DNA from: Aeromicrobium sp. CnD17-E
GTDB lineage: Bacteria; Actinomycetota; Actinomycetes; Propionibacteriales; Nocardioidaceae
DNA length: 64,000 nucleotides
Assembly: GCF_024124745.1 (NCBI RefSeq)
Contig: NZ_JAMXRU010000007.1
Span: 1-64,000, forward strand
Reading direction: 5' to 3'
The notes beneath the pieces are model-generated. The model was not told the DNA's origin. It made no database searches and saw nothing but the letters and a program-made list of their open reading frames with translations. A program made the position numbers and the translations under genes. Positions 16,565-24,811 of the stretch are shown piece after piece. Position 1 is the stretch's first letter; the number at the start of each line of letters is the position of its first letter.

Positions 16565-16950
16565 CCTCCCCGTCGGACGAGTCGACCGGACGGCTGATCG
16601 CGCAGGCCACCGAGGACATCTCGACGCTCATCCGCGCGGAGATGCAGCTCGCCAAGGACGACCTCGCCCAGGCGGGCAAGCGCGTCGGCGTCGGCGCGGG
16701 GCTCTTCGGCGCCGCGGGCGTCATCGCCCTGTACGGGCTGGGCGTGCTGATCAGCGCCGCGGTCCTCGGCCTGGCGAACGTCACCGATCCGTGGCTCGCC
16801 GCCCTGGTCGTGGCCGTCGTGCTGTTCGCGGTCGCCGGTGTGGCCGCCCTCCTGGGCAAGCGGAACGTCACGAAGGTGACCCAGGCGCCCGCCGCCCGGG
16901 TGGAGAGCGTGCAGGCCGACGTGGCCGCCGCGAAGGGAGATCACCCATGA
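16561..16950 (+). CDS. Actinobacterial Holin-X (DUF1469) family membrane protein
   Basis: 129 residues. The N-terminal amphipathic helix (LIAQATEDISTLIRAEMQLAKDDL) and two membrane helices (about 48-75 and 83-104) define the family. Despite the name, these are chromosomal envelope proteins rather than phage lysis proteins. GTG 16561 overlaps the stop of the upstream gene (GTGA), and its own TGA overlaps the ATG of the next gene, so the three are translationally coupled. Confidence 0.85.
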   Translation: MTSPSDESTGRLIAQATEDISTLIRAEMQLAKDDLAQAGKRVGVGAGLFGAAGVIALYGLGVLISAAVLGLANVTDPWLAALVVAVVLFAVAGVAALLGKRNVTKVTQAPAARVESVQADVAAAKGDHP

Positions 16951-17150
16951 GCGACCGCGCCCGCCTCGAGGCCGAGATCGACGCGACCCGCGAGCACCTC
17001 GCCGAGACCGTCGACGCGCTCGGCGACAAGCTCGACGTGAAGGGACGCGCCCAGGAGGCCGTCGCCGAGGCCGACAAGGGCCGTATCGCGATCCTCGCCG
17101 GCGCCGCCGTGGCGGCCGTCGTCGGCATCGTGCTCCTGCGTCGCGGCTGA
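16947..17150 (+). CDS. DUF3618 family protein
   Basis: 67 residues. LEAEIDATREHLAETVDALGDKLDVK is the DUF3618 core, a charged helix, followed by one C-terminal membrane helix (IAILAGAAVAAVVGIVLLRR). The ATG overlaps the preceding stop (ATGA). DUF3618 proteins commonly end Holin-X operons and may form a membrane-associated complex with the two upstream products; no biochemical role is known. Confidence 0.85.
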   Translation: MSDRARLEAEIDATREHLAETVDALGDKLDVKGRAQEAVAEADKGRIAILAGAAVAAVVGIVLLRRG

Positions 17151-17152
17151 GC

Positions 17153-17644
17153 TCAGTCCGCCCGCACCCGGTCGACGAACTCCAGCACCCGCAGACGCAG
17201 GTCGTCGACGCGCAGGTCGGGCGCGCCGGTGACCGACTTCTCGTGCGCCTTGAGAGGTCGGCGCACCCGCGTCCAGCAGGCGAGGTCGCCGCAGACGTAC
17301 TGGCCGACCGTGTCGCCGGCGCGTCCGCGCGGCCCGGCACGGCGCGCCACCACCAGCCGTGCGGTCGACGTGCCGTCGTCGGTGCGGCACCAGTCGCAGA
17401 GCGTGGTGCGGGCCGGACCGATCGAGTCGGCCAACCTCAGCTCCACGCCGACGGGCTCGTCGACGATCTCCTCGCCGAGCACGACGTAGGCCCGCAGCGG
17501 TGCCTTCGGGTCGATCCAGCCGAGGTAGTCACGCTCGTCGAGACGCTCCGGCGGCCACGGCGCCGGGAGCGTCATCGTCGCGATCCGGCTCTTGGTGCTG
17601 TTGACGATGCTGGCGCGCACCTGGCGCGGGTCGAGCGGCTGCAT
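17153..17644 (-). CDS. FBP family treble-clef zinc-finger protein (EF-G-binding type)
   Basis: 163 residues from ATG 17644 (GAGGAGGG upstream). The N-terminus (PLDPRQVRASIVNSTKSRIATMTLP) and the zinc ligands CDWC and CGDLAC define the FBP C-terminal treble-clef domain, related to FusB, which binds elongation factor G and rescues it from fusidic acid. Here it may modulate EF-G release from the ribosome. It diverges from a TetR gene across two overlapping palindromes, which suggests repression by that regulator. It converges on the DUF3618 gene with a 2-bp gap. Confidence 0.8.
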   Translation of the reverse strand: MQPLDPRQVRASIVNSTKSRIATMTLPAPWPPERLDERDYLGWIDPKAPLRAYVVLGEEIVDEPVGVELRLADSIGPARTTLCDWCRTDDGTSTARLVVARRAGPRGRAGDTVGQYVCGDLACWTRVRRPLKAHEKSVTGAPDLRVDDLRLRVLEFVDRVRAD

Positions 17645-17667
17645 GGTCCCTCCTCGCGACGTCACTG

Positions 17668-17696
17668 TGCCTAATATTGTTAGGCATCAACCTAAC
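17668..17696. promoter_or_regulatory. Two overlapping palindromic operators between the FBP and TetR genes
   Basis: TGCCTAA-tattg-TTAGGCA (17668-17686) is a perfect 7-bp inverted repeat. GTTAGG-catcaa-CCTAAC (17679-17696) is a second perfect repeat that shares the TTAGG half-site. They lie 24 bp upstream of the FBP start and 30 bp upstream of the TetR start, in the only AT-rich stretch of the gap. This is a typical layout for TetR autorepression and control of the divergent gene. Confidence 0.75.
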
Positions 17697-17713
17697 ATAC
17701 CCAGGCGCGCTGG

Positions 17714-17719
17714 TAGGGT
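17714..17719 (+). promoter_or_regulatory. -10 element of a leaderless promoter for the TetR gene
   Basis: TAGGGT followed by six bases and then GTG 17726. The operators at 17668-17696 would cover the -35 region. Confidence 0.5.
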
Positions 17720-17725
17720 CGTGAC

Positions 17726-18310
17726 GTGCCCCGAGCCGGACTCTCCACCACCGCCGTCCTGACGGCGGCCGCCGACCTCGCCGATCGCGAAGGCCTCGAC
17801 GCGGTGACCCCCTCCGCCGTCGCCCGGTCGGTCGGCGTGCGGACACCCAGCCTCTACGCCCACGTCGCCGGGGCCCAGGCGTTGCTCGACGGGGTGACCA
17901 CCCTGGCCCTGGAGGAGCTGGCCGATCGCGGGACCGAGGCCCTCGCCGGCCGTTCCGGTCGCGATGCCCTCGTCGCGCTCGCCGACGCGTACCGGCTGTA
18001 CGCGTCACAGCACCCCGGCCGGTACGCCGCGAGTCGACGCGGGACCGACGCCAGCGCGCGCTCCGTCACCGCGGGCCGCCGACACGGCGACCTGCTCGCC
18101 GCCGTGCTCCGCGGCTACCCGGTGCCGGAAGGGGAGATCGTGCACGCGACGCGGCTCGTCGGCGCGGCCGTGCACGGCTTCGTCACCTTGCAGGCCTCGG
18201 GCGCCTTCGACCACAGCGATCCGTCGGCCGACGTCAGCTGGCACCGGGTGCTCGACGCCGTCGACGTCGCCCTGCGCGGCTGGCCGGGAGCGCGCAGCAC
18301 CGACCACTGA
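17726..18310 (+). CDS. TetR/AcrR family transcriptional regulator (WHG-type C-terminal domain)
   Basis: 194 residues. The N-terminal helix-turn-helix is TPSAVARSVGVRTPSLYAHVAG; the C-terminal ligand-binding half (RYAASRRGTDASARSV... RLVGAAVHGFVTLQASGAFDHS) matches the TetR_C_33/WHG group. GTG 17726 fits the leaderless promoter. It probably represses itself and the divergent FBP gene through the adjoining palindromes. The ligand is unknown. Confidence 0.9.
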   Translation: MPRAGLSTTAVLTAAADLADREGLDAVTPSAVARSVGVRTPSLYAHVAGAQALLDGVTTLALEELADRGTEALAGRSGRDALVALADAYRLYASQHPGRYAASRRGTDASARSVTAGRRHGDLLAAVLRGYPVPEGEIVHATRLVGAAVHGFVTLQASGAFDHSDPSADVSWHRVLDAVDVALRGWPGARSTDH

Positions 18311-18328
18311 GCGCCGAGCAGGGAGGGC

Positions 18329-18967
18329 CTAGTGGCCCCGGTCGATCCACTCCTGCAGGTGCGGCGCCTCGTCGCCGATGCGCGTGTCGTCGCCGTGACC
18401 GGTGTGCACGACGGTCTCCGCGGGCAGCGTCAGCAGGTGGTCGCGGATGGAGTCGACGATGGTCTCGAAGCTGGAGTAGCTCCGCCCGGTCGCGCCCGGG
18501 CCTCCCTGGAACAGGGTGTCGCCGCTGAACAGGACGCCGAGGTCCTCGGCGTAGAGGCACGTGCTGCCGGGCGAGTGGCCCGGCGTCGCGATGGCGCGCA
18601 GCGTGCTGCCGGCGACCGAGAAGGTGGTGCCGTCGACGAGGTCGTGGTCGGGCTTGGCCTCCTGGCCGTGCTCGGCCTCCCAGAGCATCGTGTCCGCGGG
18701 CGGGAACCAGATGGGTGCGCCGGTGAGCTCGCGCAGCCGCACCGAGGCGTTGAGGTGGTCGTTGTGCCCGTGCGTGAGCACGATGGCCAGGACGGAGCGC
18801 CCGTCGACCGCCGCGGCGATGGCGTCGGCGTCGTGCGGGGCGTCGACGACGACGACCTCGCTGTCGTCGCCGACCAGCCAGACGTTGTTGTCGACGTCCC
18901 AGCTGCCGCCGTCGAGCTCGAACTGGCCCGACGTGACGACCTTCTGCACCTGTGCTGCCGGGGACAT
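18329..18967 (-). CDS. MBL-fold metallo-hydrolase (thioesterase-like), partner of MscR
   Basis: 212 residues with the metal ligands of the family: THGHNDHL (HxHxDH), TPGHSPGS, FSGDTLF and the late HTGHGDDT. Its ATG shares one base with the MscR stop (TGATG), so the two are coupled. In actinobacteria this pairing suggests hydrolysis of the S-formylmycothiol made by MscR, returning formate and mycothiol. That role is inferred from context and family. Confidence 0.88.
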   Translation of the reverse strand: MSPAAQVQKVVTSGQFELDGGSWDVDNNVWLVGDDSEVVVVDAPHDADAIAAAVDGRSVLAIVLTHGHNDHLNASVRLRELTGAPIWFPPADTMLWEAEHGQEAKPDHDLVDGTTFSVAGSTLRAIATPGHSPGSTCLYAEDLGVLFSGDTLFQGGPGATGRSYSSFETIVDSIRDHLLTLPAETVVHTGHGDDTRIGDEAPHLQEWIDRGH

Positions 18968-20055
18968 CAGATCATCACCACAGAGCGGAGGACGTCGCCG
19001 TGGTGCATCTTGTCGAACGCCGCCTCGACGTCGTCGATCCCGATGCGCTCGGTGACGAAGGCGTCGAGGTCGAGCCGACCCTGGCGGTAGAGGTCGACCA
19101 GCATCGGGAAGTCGCGGCTCGGCAGGCAGTCGCCGTACCAGCTCGACTTGAGCGAGCCCCCGCGTCCGAAGACGTCGATGAGCGGCACCTCGGGGATCTT
19201 CATGTCGGGGGTGGGCACGCCGACCAGGACGACGGTGCCGGCGAGGTCGCGGGCGTAGAACGCCTGCTCCCACGTCTCGGGGCGCCCGACGGCCTCGATG
19301 ACGACGTCGGCGCCGAAGGTGTCGGTGAGCTCCTGGATGGTCTCGACCACGTCGTCCTTCGACGCGTCGACGACGTGCGTCGCGCCGAGCGCCTTCGCCT
19401 GCTCGAGCTTGCGCGGGTCGAGGTCGACGGCGATGATCTTGGCCGCGCCGGCGAGCCGGGCGCCGGCCACCGCGGCGATGCCGACGCCGCCGCAGCCGAT
19501 GACCGCGACCGAGTCGCCGCGACCCACGCCGCCGGTGTTGATGGCGGCACCGATGCCGGCCATCACGCCGCAGCCAAGCAGGCCGACGGCAGCCGGGTCG
19601 GCCTCGGGGTCGACCTTGGTGCACTGCCCGGCGGCGACCAGGGTCTTCTCGGCGAAGGCACCGATGCCGAGCGCGGGGGAGAGCTCCGTGCCGTCGACGA
19701 GCGTCATCTTCTGCTCGGCGTTGAACGTGGCGAAGCAGTACTGCGGGCGTCCGCGTCGGCACGCGCGACAGTCGCCGCACACGGCGCGCCAGTTCAGGAC
19801 GACGAAGTCGCCCGGCGCCACCTCGGTGACGCCCTCGCCGACCGACTCGACGACGCCGGCGGCCTCGTGGCCGAGCAGGAACGGGAACTCGTCGTTGATG
19901 CCGCCCTCGCGGTAGTGCAGGTCGGTGTGGCAGACGCCGCAGGCCTGGACCGCGACCACCGCCTCGCCGGGACCCGGGTCGGGGACGACGATGTCCTCGA
20001 CGGTGACGGGCGCGCCCTTGCTGCGGGCGACGACGGCCTTGACGGTCTGCGGCAT
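18967..20055 (-). CDS. mscR: S-(hydroxymethyl)mycothiol dehydrogenase
   Basis: 362 residues of the zinc-dependent alcohol dehydrogenase class III group. [14 protein letters not shown] carries catalytic zinc ligands, [15 protein letters not shown] the four structural cysteines, and [12 protein letters not shown] the NAD fold. It oxidises the spontaneous adduct of formaldehyde and mycothiol. Length and motifs match mycobacterial AdhE2/MscR. ATG 20055 is preceded by AGGAGGA. Its presence implies mycothiol as the cell's low-molecular-weight thiol. Confidence 0.92.
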   Translation of the reverse strand: MPQTVKAVVARSKGAPVTVEDIVVPDPGPGEAVVAVQACGVCHTDLHYREGGINDEFPFLLGHEAAGVVESVGEGVTEVAPGDFVVLNWRAVCGDCRACRRGRPQYCFATFNAEQKMTLVDGTELSPALGIGAFAEKTLVAAGQCTKVDPEADPAAVGLLGCGVMAGIGAAINTGGVGRGDSVAVIGCGGVGIAAVAGARLAGAAKIIAVDLDPRKLEQAKALGATHVVDASKDDVVETIQELTDTFGADVVIEAVGRPETWEQAFYARDLAGTVVLVGVPTPDMKIPEVPLIDVFGRGGSLKSSWYGDCLPSRDFPMLVDLYRQGRLDLDAFVTERIGIDDVEAAFDKMHHGDVLRSVVMI

Positions 20056-20193
20056 GCGGTCCTCCTGGTGCTGACGTGCGGACACCACGACGCTATCGGG
20101 TCGCGAGGACACCTGCTCGGGGTGCGGCCGGGGTCCGGTGGACCTACCGTTCAGGCACCGACGCGACCCGCGCGTCCGGCGAAGGGGCCCACC

Positions 20194-20268
20194 ATGCGCA
20201 TCCTCCTGATCATCCTCGTCATCCTGGCGATCATCTACGTCGCACAGCTGGTCCTGAAGAAGCGTTGA
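20194..20268 (+). CDS. 24-residue hydrophobic peptide
   Basis: [20 protein letters not shown] and a KKR tail form one membrane helix with basic ends. GAAGGGG lies seven bases before the ATG, and the codons match the genome. It stands alone between mscR (divergent) and the PGPGW gene. No family is recognised. The product could be a membrane microprotein. Coding status rests on the ribosome site and composition only. Confidence 0.5.
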   Translation: MRILLIILVILAIIYVAQLVLKKR

Positions 20269-20321
20269 CCGCTGTTTCCCCTCGCTCGGTAGGCTCTGGC
20301 GACCGACGACGAGAGGACGAC

Positions 20322-20786
20322 ATGGGCGTCATCCACCACGGCAAGACCATCGCGCTGGAGATCCTCGGCTGGCTCATGGTCCTGCTGGGCATCGCCGCCA
20401 TCTTCCTGCCCGGGCCGGGCCTGCTCCTGCTGTTCGGCGGGCTCGCCCTGCTGTCGCAGCGCTACGAGTGGGCGCGGCGTCGCGTCGAGCCGGTCAAGGA
20501 CGCAGCCCTGCGCACGGCCGCCCAGGGCGTGCAGACGTGGCCGCGCATCCTCGCCTCGCTGGCCGGCGTGGTGTGGCTCGTCGGCCTCGGCATCGTGTGG
20601 GGCCTGCGACCGCCCGCGCCCGACTGGTGGCCGCTGCGCGACTCGTGGTGGCTGCTGGGCGGCTGGGGCACGGGAGCCACGCTCATCGTGTCGGGCCTGA
20701 TCGCCCTGGCGACCATCGTCTACAGCTTCCGCCGCTTCCGCGGCCGCTCGATGGACGACGTCCGCCGCGAGATCGCCGAGACCTGA
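20322..20786 (+). CDS. PGPGW/TIGR02611 family transmembrane protein
   Basis: 154 residues. [26 protein letters not shown] is the family signature: a proline-glycine turn between two helices. Two further helices follow (about 76-98 and 118-138). GAGAGGA precedes the ATG. Members are small membrane proteins of unknown function found across Actinobacteria. Confidence 0.85.
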   Translation: MGVIHHGKTIALEILGWLMVLLGIAAIFLPGPGLLLLFGGLALLSQRYEWARRRVEPVKDAALRTAAQGVQTWPRILASLAGVVWLVGLGIVWGLRPPAPDWWPLRDSWWLLGGWGTGATLIVSGLIALATIVYSFRRFRGRSMDDVRREIAET

Positions 20787-20787
20787 G

Positions 20788-20810
20788 CCTGCCGGGAGGT
20801 CCCGGTCAGG
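20788..20810. terminator. Weak bidirectional hairpin between convergent genes
   Basis: cctg.ccggg pairs with cccgg.cagg around a short loop with one mismatch, between the stops of the PGPGW gene and the acetyltransferase gene. It overlaps the acetyltransferase stop codon. Confidence 0.3.
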
Positions 20811-21150
20811 CGGGCCAGTCGACGAGGTCGTCGAACCGACCCGCGTGCTTGCGGAGCCAGCTCGCGACGTACGGGCAGTGCGGGACGATCCGCAGGCCCG
20901 ACGCGCGGACGTCGTCGAGCGCGTAGGCGACGAGCACGGACGCGAGGCCGCGTCCGCCGTAGGCCTCGTCGACCTCCGTGTGCAGGAAGTCGCGCTGCAC
21001 GCCCGCGCCGTTCCCCTCCAGGTCGCGGTAGTCGGCGTGGCCGATGACGGTGCCGTCGTCCAGGAGCTCGTAGCGCTGCTGGACGGGGGCGTGGCGCACG
21101 ACGACCACGCGTCCCTCGTCATCCTGGTGCTCGGTGGGGGGCAGGCTCAT
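20806..21150 (-). CDS. Small GNAT (GCN5-related, Acetyltransf_CG) family protein
   Basis: 114 residues. The acetyl-CoA loop is EAYGGRGLASVLVAYALDDVR, followed by GLRIVPHCPYVASWLRKH, the hallmark of this short YidJ/YjdJ-like subfamily. Substrates of this group are unknown. It lies 26 bp downstream of the pirin gene on the same strand and may share its transcript. Confidence 0.88.
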   Translation of the reverse strand: MSLPPTEHQDDEGRVVVVRHAPVQQRYELLDDGTVIGHADYRDLEGNGAGVQRDFLHTEVDEAYGGRGLASVLVAYALDDVRASGLRIVPHCPYVASWLRKHAGRFDDLVDWPA

Positions 21151-21176
21151 CGAAGGTCCTCTCGTCGGGTGCGCGG

Positions 21177-22166
21177 TCAGCCGCGCGGTCGGATGCGGGC
21201 GTTCGGGAGGGCGGGTGCCGGCAGGGGAGCCTCCGGGTCGCCCTCGGGCAGCCCGAACGGTCCGTCGGAGCCCTCCCCGGCCTGCTTGCCGTCGATCTCG
21301 GCCTGCCACGCGGCGCGGTACTCGACGACGTCGTCGTGGCTGCGGCCGACGAAGTTCCACCACATGACGATCTGCTCGCCGAAGGGGGGCCCGCCGATGA
21401 GCAGCACCCGGCTGTCCTCGGTCGCCCGCAGGGTGATGCGGTCGCGACCCGGCGCCAGGTAGCCGAGCTCGTCCTTCGCGACGGGGTCGGTGTCGGCCAG
21501 CACGGCGCCGGTGTCGACGAGCACGCCGTGCTCGAACGTCGGGTCGACGTCGAGCTCGAGGACGGTGCCCCGCTCGAGGCGCAGCTCCGCGCCGAGCAGC
21601 GGCGTGTGCGTGACGACGGGGGAGGTGGATCCGAGCAGGCTGCCGAGGAAGACCTGCGCCGACCACGCGCCCTCCGCAGTGCGGCCGTCGACGGTCGGCG
21701 GGGCGTAGTGCTCGAAGGTCTTCTCGACGAAGCGGGCGTGCTGCGGCAGCGCCACCCAGAGCTGGGCGCCGTGCAGCACGGTGGTGTCGGCAGTGGACCG
21801 CTCGGAGTGGCTGATGCCGCGCCCGGACGTCATGAGGTTCAGCTCGCCGGGCCGCACGTCGGCGTGGAAGCCGGCGCTGTCGCGGTGCTCGACGGTGCCC
21901 GAGAACAACCAGCTGACGGTCTGCAGCCCGGTGTGCGGGTGCGGCGGGACGTCCATGCCGCCGGTCTCGGACACGTCGTCGGGACCGTAGTGGTCGAGGA
22001 AGCACCAGGCGCCCACGAGCGACCGCTCGCGCTGGGGGAGCGTGCGCCGGACGGTCATCGCACGGGGTCCGCCGAGCGGCACGTCGCGCGGCGTGAGGAC
22101 CTGCAGACCGGCCGGCGCGTCCGCGCCGCAGACCATCTCGTCGGGCGAGGTCTCGGTGTTGCTCAT
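21177..22166 (-). CDS. Pirin family protein
   Basis: 329 residues, bicupin. PPHPHTGLQTVSWLFSGTVEHRDS and LMTSGRGISHSE contain the metal-binding histidines and glutamate of the pirin N-terminal domain; the C-terminal cupin is the pirin_C domain. Bacterial pirins include quercetinases and redox-dependent modulators of central metabolism. Which applies here is unknown. Confidence 0.92.
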   Translation of the reverse strand: MSNTETSPDEMVCGADAPAGLQVLTPRDVPLGGPRAMTVRRTLPQRERSLVGAWCFLDHYGPDDVSETGGMDVPPHPHTGLQTVSWLFSGTVEHRDSAGFHADVRPGELNLMTSGRGISHSERSTADTTVLHGAQLWVALPQHARFVEKTFEHYAPPTVDGRTAEGAWSAQVFLGSLLGSTSPVVTHTPLLGAELRLERGTVLELDVDPTFEHGVLVDTGAVLADTDPVAKDELGYLAPGRDRITLRATEDSRVLLIGGPPFGEQIVMWWNFVGRSHDDVVEYRAAWQAEIDGKQAGEGSDGPFGLPEGDPEAPLPAPALPNARIRPRG

Positions 22167-22236
22167 GGTCGTCCGGCCCTCCTGCTGCGGTGGCTGGCCA
22201 CCCTGCGGCAGCCGACGCGGCCAGCGTATCCCCGCG

Positions 22237-22242
22237 TAGGCT
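22237..22242 (+). promoter_or_regulatory. -10 element of a leaderless promoter for the DUF3152 gene
   Basis: TAGGCT, six bases, then GTG 22249. It fixes the start codon of the following gene. Confidence 0.5.
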
Positions 22243-22248
22243 GGTCGG

Positions 22249-23073
22249 GTGACGCAGCGTGATCCCGGACCCCCGCGTCGCCCCGACCCCGACGCGGTCG
22301 GGCGGCACCGGGTCCCGCGCGCCCGCACCGTGCGCCGCGGACGCGTGGCCGCACTCGCCGCGTCGCTGCTGGTGACGCTCGTCGTGGTCGTGCTCTCGGC
22401 GGTCCGGCCGTCGCCCGAGGAGCGGGTGGCGACCGAGGACACCGCGTCGACCTGGGGCACCGAGGCCACGCTGCCGACCGTCACGCCGTCCCCCTCGCCG
22501 TCGCCGTCGGGAACGTCGTCGACAGCCCGTCGCTCGGCCGAGGTGGAGCCCACGACGTTCCCGCAGTCTGGCGCCGGCACGTTCCGCACGGCAGCCGTCG
22601 TCGACGTGGCCGGCTCGGGCGGCGGCCGCGACCGCACCTACACGGTCGAGGTCGAGAAGGGACTCCTGCAGGACCGGGCGACGTTCGCGCGCGACGTGGC
22701 GCGCGTGCTGGGGCACGAGCGCGGCTGGCGCACCGACGGCTGGTCGTTCACGCAGGTGGCGCGCAACCCCGACGTGCGCGTCATGCTCGCGAGCCCCGAC
22801 ACGGTCGACCGGCTGTGCGCGCCGCTGCTCACCCGCGGCGAGGTGTCGTGCCGCAGCGGTGACCGCGTGGTGCTCAACGTCAAGCGCTGGGTGCGCGGCG
22901 TGACGTACTACGGCGACGACCTGACCGGCTACCGCACCTACCTCGTCAACCACGAGGTCGGGCACGCGCTCGGCAAGTACCACGTCGGGTGCCCCGCGCC
23001 GGGCGCCAAGGCGCCCGTGATGCTGCAGCAGAGCAAGGGACTCCAGGGCTGCGTCAAGAACCCCTGGCCCTGA
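22249..23073 (+). CDS. DUF3152 protein, metzincin-like zinc peptidase candidate
   Basis: 274 residues. An arginine-rich cytoplasmic N-terminus (1-31), one membrane helix (about 33-50), a Ser/Thr/Pro-rich stalk, then the extracellular DUF3152 domain. NHEVGHALGKYHVGC near residue 229 matches the HExxHxxGxxH zinc site of metzincins, with the third histidine in place. Four cysteines in the domain could form disulphides. It is probably a membrane-anchored exported protease; no activity has been shown that I know of. Confidence 0.85.
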   Translation: MTQRDPGPPRRPDPDAVGRHRVPRARTVRRGRVAALAASLLVTLVVVVLSAVRPSPEERVATEDTASTWGTEATLPTVTPSPSPSPSGTSSTARRSAEVEPTTFPQSGAGTFRTAAVVDVAGSGGGRDRTYTVEVEKGLLQDRATFARDVARVLGHERGWRTDGWSFTQVARNPDVRVMLASPDTVDRLCAPLLTRGEVSCRSGDRVVLNVKRWVRGVTYYGDDLTGYRTYLVNHEVGHALGKYHVGCPAPGAKAPVMLQQSKGLQGCVKNPWP

Positions 23074-23116
23074 TCCGACCGCTCCAGCGTTCTCGACCGG
23101 CGCCGGGCCCGCATGA

Positions 23117-23149
23117 CACCGGGCCCGGCGGAAGGCGCCGGGCCCGGTG
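23117..23149 (+). terminator. Terminator hairpin after the DUF3152 gene
   Basis: A perfect 14-bp stem (23117-23130 with 23136-23149) closes a 5-base loop, 43 bases after the stop codon. There is no T-run. Confidence 0.7.
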
Positions 23150-23152
23150 GGC

Positions 23153-23213
23153 GTCGGACGGTGCAGTTGGGAGTCTCGTCCACGATCCCGAGTGCGAGAC
23201 CGCACCGTCCGAC
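23153..23213. repeat. Second stem-loop in the DUF3152-CDF gap
   Basis: gtcggacggtgc (23153-23164) pairs perfectly with gcaccgtccgac (23202-23213), and an inner gtctcg/cgagac pair (23173-23178 with 23195-23200) fits inside. It follows directly on the terminator and faces the end of the CDF gene, so it may serve the opposite strand. Confidence 0.5.
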
Positions 23214-23314
23214 GTCTCGACCGTCGCACGGCGTGCCGCGGCCACCCGACAGCCCGGCGGGCACCTCCGTACTCCTGCGCCTCGTTTCCGTAGACCTCGA
23301 CGCGGGGTCTGCGG

Positions 23315-24229
23315 TCACCAGTCGACGCTGTGGCACTCCGGTGCGCGACATCCCTCGACCTGGAGGGTGGCGTGCTCCACGTGGTGCCGCTCGCGGAGCA
23401 CCGTGCGCGCGTCGGCGAGCACCCGGTCGAGCGCGGCCGGGCCGGTGCTCGCGCCGGCGGCCACCAGGTGGGCCGTCGCGACGTTCATGCCCGACGTGAG
23501 GACCCAGACGTGGAGGTCGTGCACGTCGTCGACCCCCTCGACGGCGCGCAGGTCGGCGACGACGGCGTCGACGTCCATGCCGTCGGGCACGTGCTGGCCG
23601 AGGACGGCGAGCACCTGGCGCGCGAGCACCACCGCGCGGACGGCGACGAACACACCGATCGCCAGCGCCACCACGGTGTCCCACCACGTGGAGCCGGTGG
23701 TCGCGACCAGCACGCCGGCGACGACGACCCCGACCGATCCGGCCGCGTCGGCCACGACCTCGAGGTACGCGCCGCGCACGACGAGCGACTCACCTGCGCC
23801 CGCGTTCAGCAGCACGAGCGAGACGACGTTGACGAGGAGGCCGAGGACGCCGACGACGATCATCGGGCCGGTCTGCACGTCGACCTGGGAGCCGATCCGC
23901 GAGACCGCCTCGACGGCGACGTAGACCGAGACGCCGAGCATCACGAGCACGGCGAACCCGGACGCGAAGACCTCGGCCCGGTAGGAGCCGAAGGTGCGGC
24001 GTCCGGTGCGGTCGGTGCGGGTGGCGATGCGCGTGGCGGCCAGCGCGGCACCGAGCGTGACGACGTCGGCGGCCATGTGGCCGGCGTCGGAGAGCAGCGC
24101 GAGCGACGACGCGAGCAGCCCGTACACGAGCTCGACGACGAAGAACGCGGCGACGAGCGCGAACACCACCGCGAGCCGTCCGCGGTGCCGCTGGCTGGCG
24201 GGTCCGCCGTGACCGTGACCGTGGCCCAT
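23315..24229 (-). CDS. Cation diffusion facilitator (zinc-type) transporter
   Basis: 304 residues. A His-rich N-terminus (MGHGHGHGG), six membrane helices, and the two metal-site motifs LLSDAGHMAADV and LEVVADAAGSVGV (HxxxD and DxxxD) define a CzcD/ZitB-type proton-coupled metal exporter. The second site has Asp-Asp instead of the His-Asp of zinc-selective CDFs, which may broaden selectivity. The C-terminal cytoplasmic domain includes HDLHVWVLTSG. It is coupled to the ArsR regulator upstream (TGATG overlap). Confidence 0.92.
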   Translation of the reverse strand: MGHGHGHGGPASQRHRGRLAVVFALVAAFFVVELVYGLLASSLALLSDAGHMAADVVTLGAALAATRIATRTDRTGRRTFGSYRAEVFASGFAVLVMLGVSVYVAVEAVSRIGSQVDVQTGPMIVVGVLGLLVNVVSLVLLNAGAGESLVVRGAYLEVVADAAGSVGVVVAGVLVATTGSTWWDTVVALAIGVFVAVRAVVLARQVLAVLGQHVPDGMDVDAVVADLRAVEGVDDVHDLHVWVLTSGMNVATAHLVAAGASTGPAALDRVLADARTVLRERHHVEHATLQVEGCRAPECHSVDW

Positions 24230-24624
24230 CAGCCGACCTCCTCCGGTGCGGCGAGCCCGACCAGGCGGGCTCCGGTGGCGAGCAGCTCGTCCGTGGCCTC
24301 GGGGTGGGCCAGCCGGTAGTAGGAGGAGCGGCCCTCGTGACGGACGTCGAGGAGCCCACAGTCGCGCAGGCAGGCGACGTGCGCCGAGACGGTCGACTGC
24401 GCCAGTCCGAGGTGGGCGGTCAGCTCGACCACCCGGTGCTCACCGAGCTGCAGGTGGCGCAGGATGCGCAGCCGGCCGGGGTCGGCCAGGCCGTGGAACA
24501 GCCGAGCGGCGACGACCGAGCCGTCGGCCCCCGTGAGCTCGGCGTGCCGGTGACCCTCGTGCTCCCGCGGTGCGTCGTGCCCGCGGGCGCGGTAGCCGTC
24601 GCCGCTGTGGTGATTGATCGCCAT
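24229..24624 (-). CDS. ArsR/SmtB family metal-responsive regulator
   Basis: 131 residues. A His-rich N-terminus (residues 5-28) precedes the winged helix: LADPGRLRILRHLQLGEHRVVELTAHLGLAQSTVSAHVACLRDCGLL. HVACLRDC places Cys and His on the recognition helix, and H109 with nearby acids could form an alpha-5 type site. As first gene of the operon with the CDF exporter, it probably represses both until excess metal binds. Confidence 0.9.
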   Translation of the reverse strand: MAINHHSGDGYRARGHDAPREHEGHRHAELTGADGSVVAARLFHGLADPGRLRILRHLQLGEHRVVELTAHLGLAQSTVSAHVACLRDCGLLDVRHEGRSSYYRLAHPEATDELLATGARLVGLAAPEEVG

Positions 24625-24756
24625 TCGTCGATGATAACGCCGCTGGGCGCTGCTGGCGAGACCGCGGTGACCCGTGGGACCCCGGTCGGCTCGTCCGTCG
24701 TCGGGGCCGGCTGGCCGCCGGACCCGCCGCGCGCACCGGCACTCAGGCCGCGGCTA

Positions 24757-24772
24757 CTACGATGCGTCGTAG
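24757..24772. promoter_or_regulatory. BlaI/CopY-like operator upstream of copC
   Basis: CTACGA-tgcg-TCGTAG is a perfect palindrome, extended on the left to TACTACGA. It closely resembles the TACTAC-type inverted repeats recognised by BlaI/CopY-family repressors in actinobacteria. It lies 40 bp before the copC GTG. No BlaI gene is adjacent, so the regulator would act in trans. Confidence 0.5.
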
Positions 24773-24811
24773 CCGTCGACCGCATCCTGCGGTCGCCCCA
24801 GGAGGTCTCTC

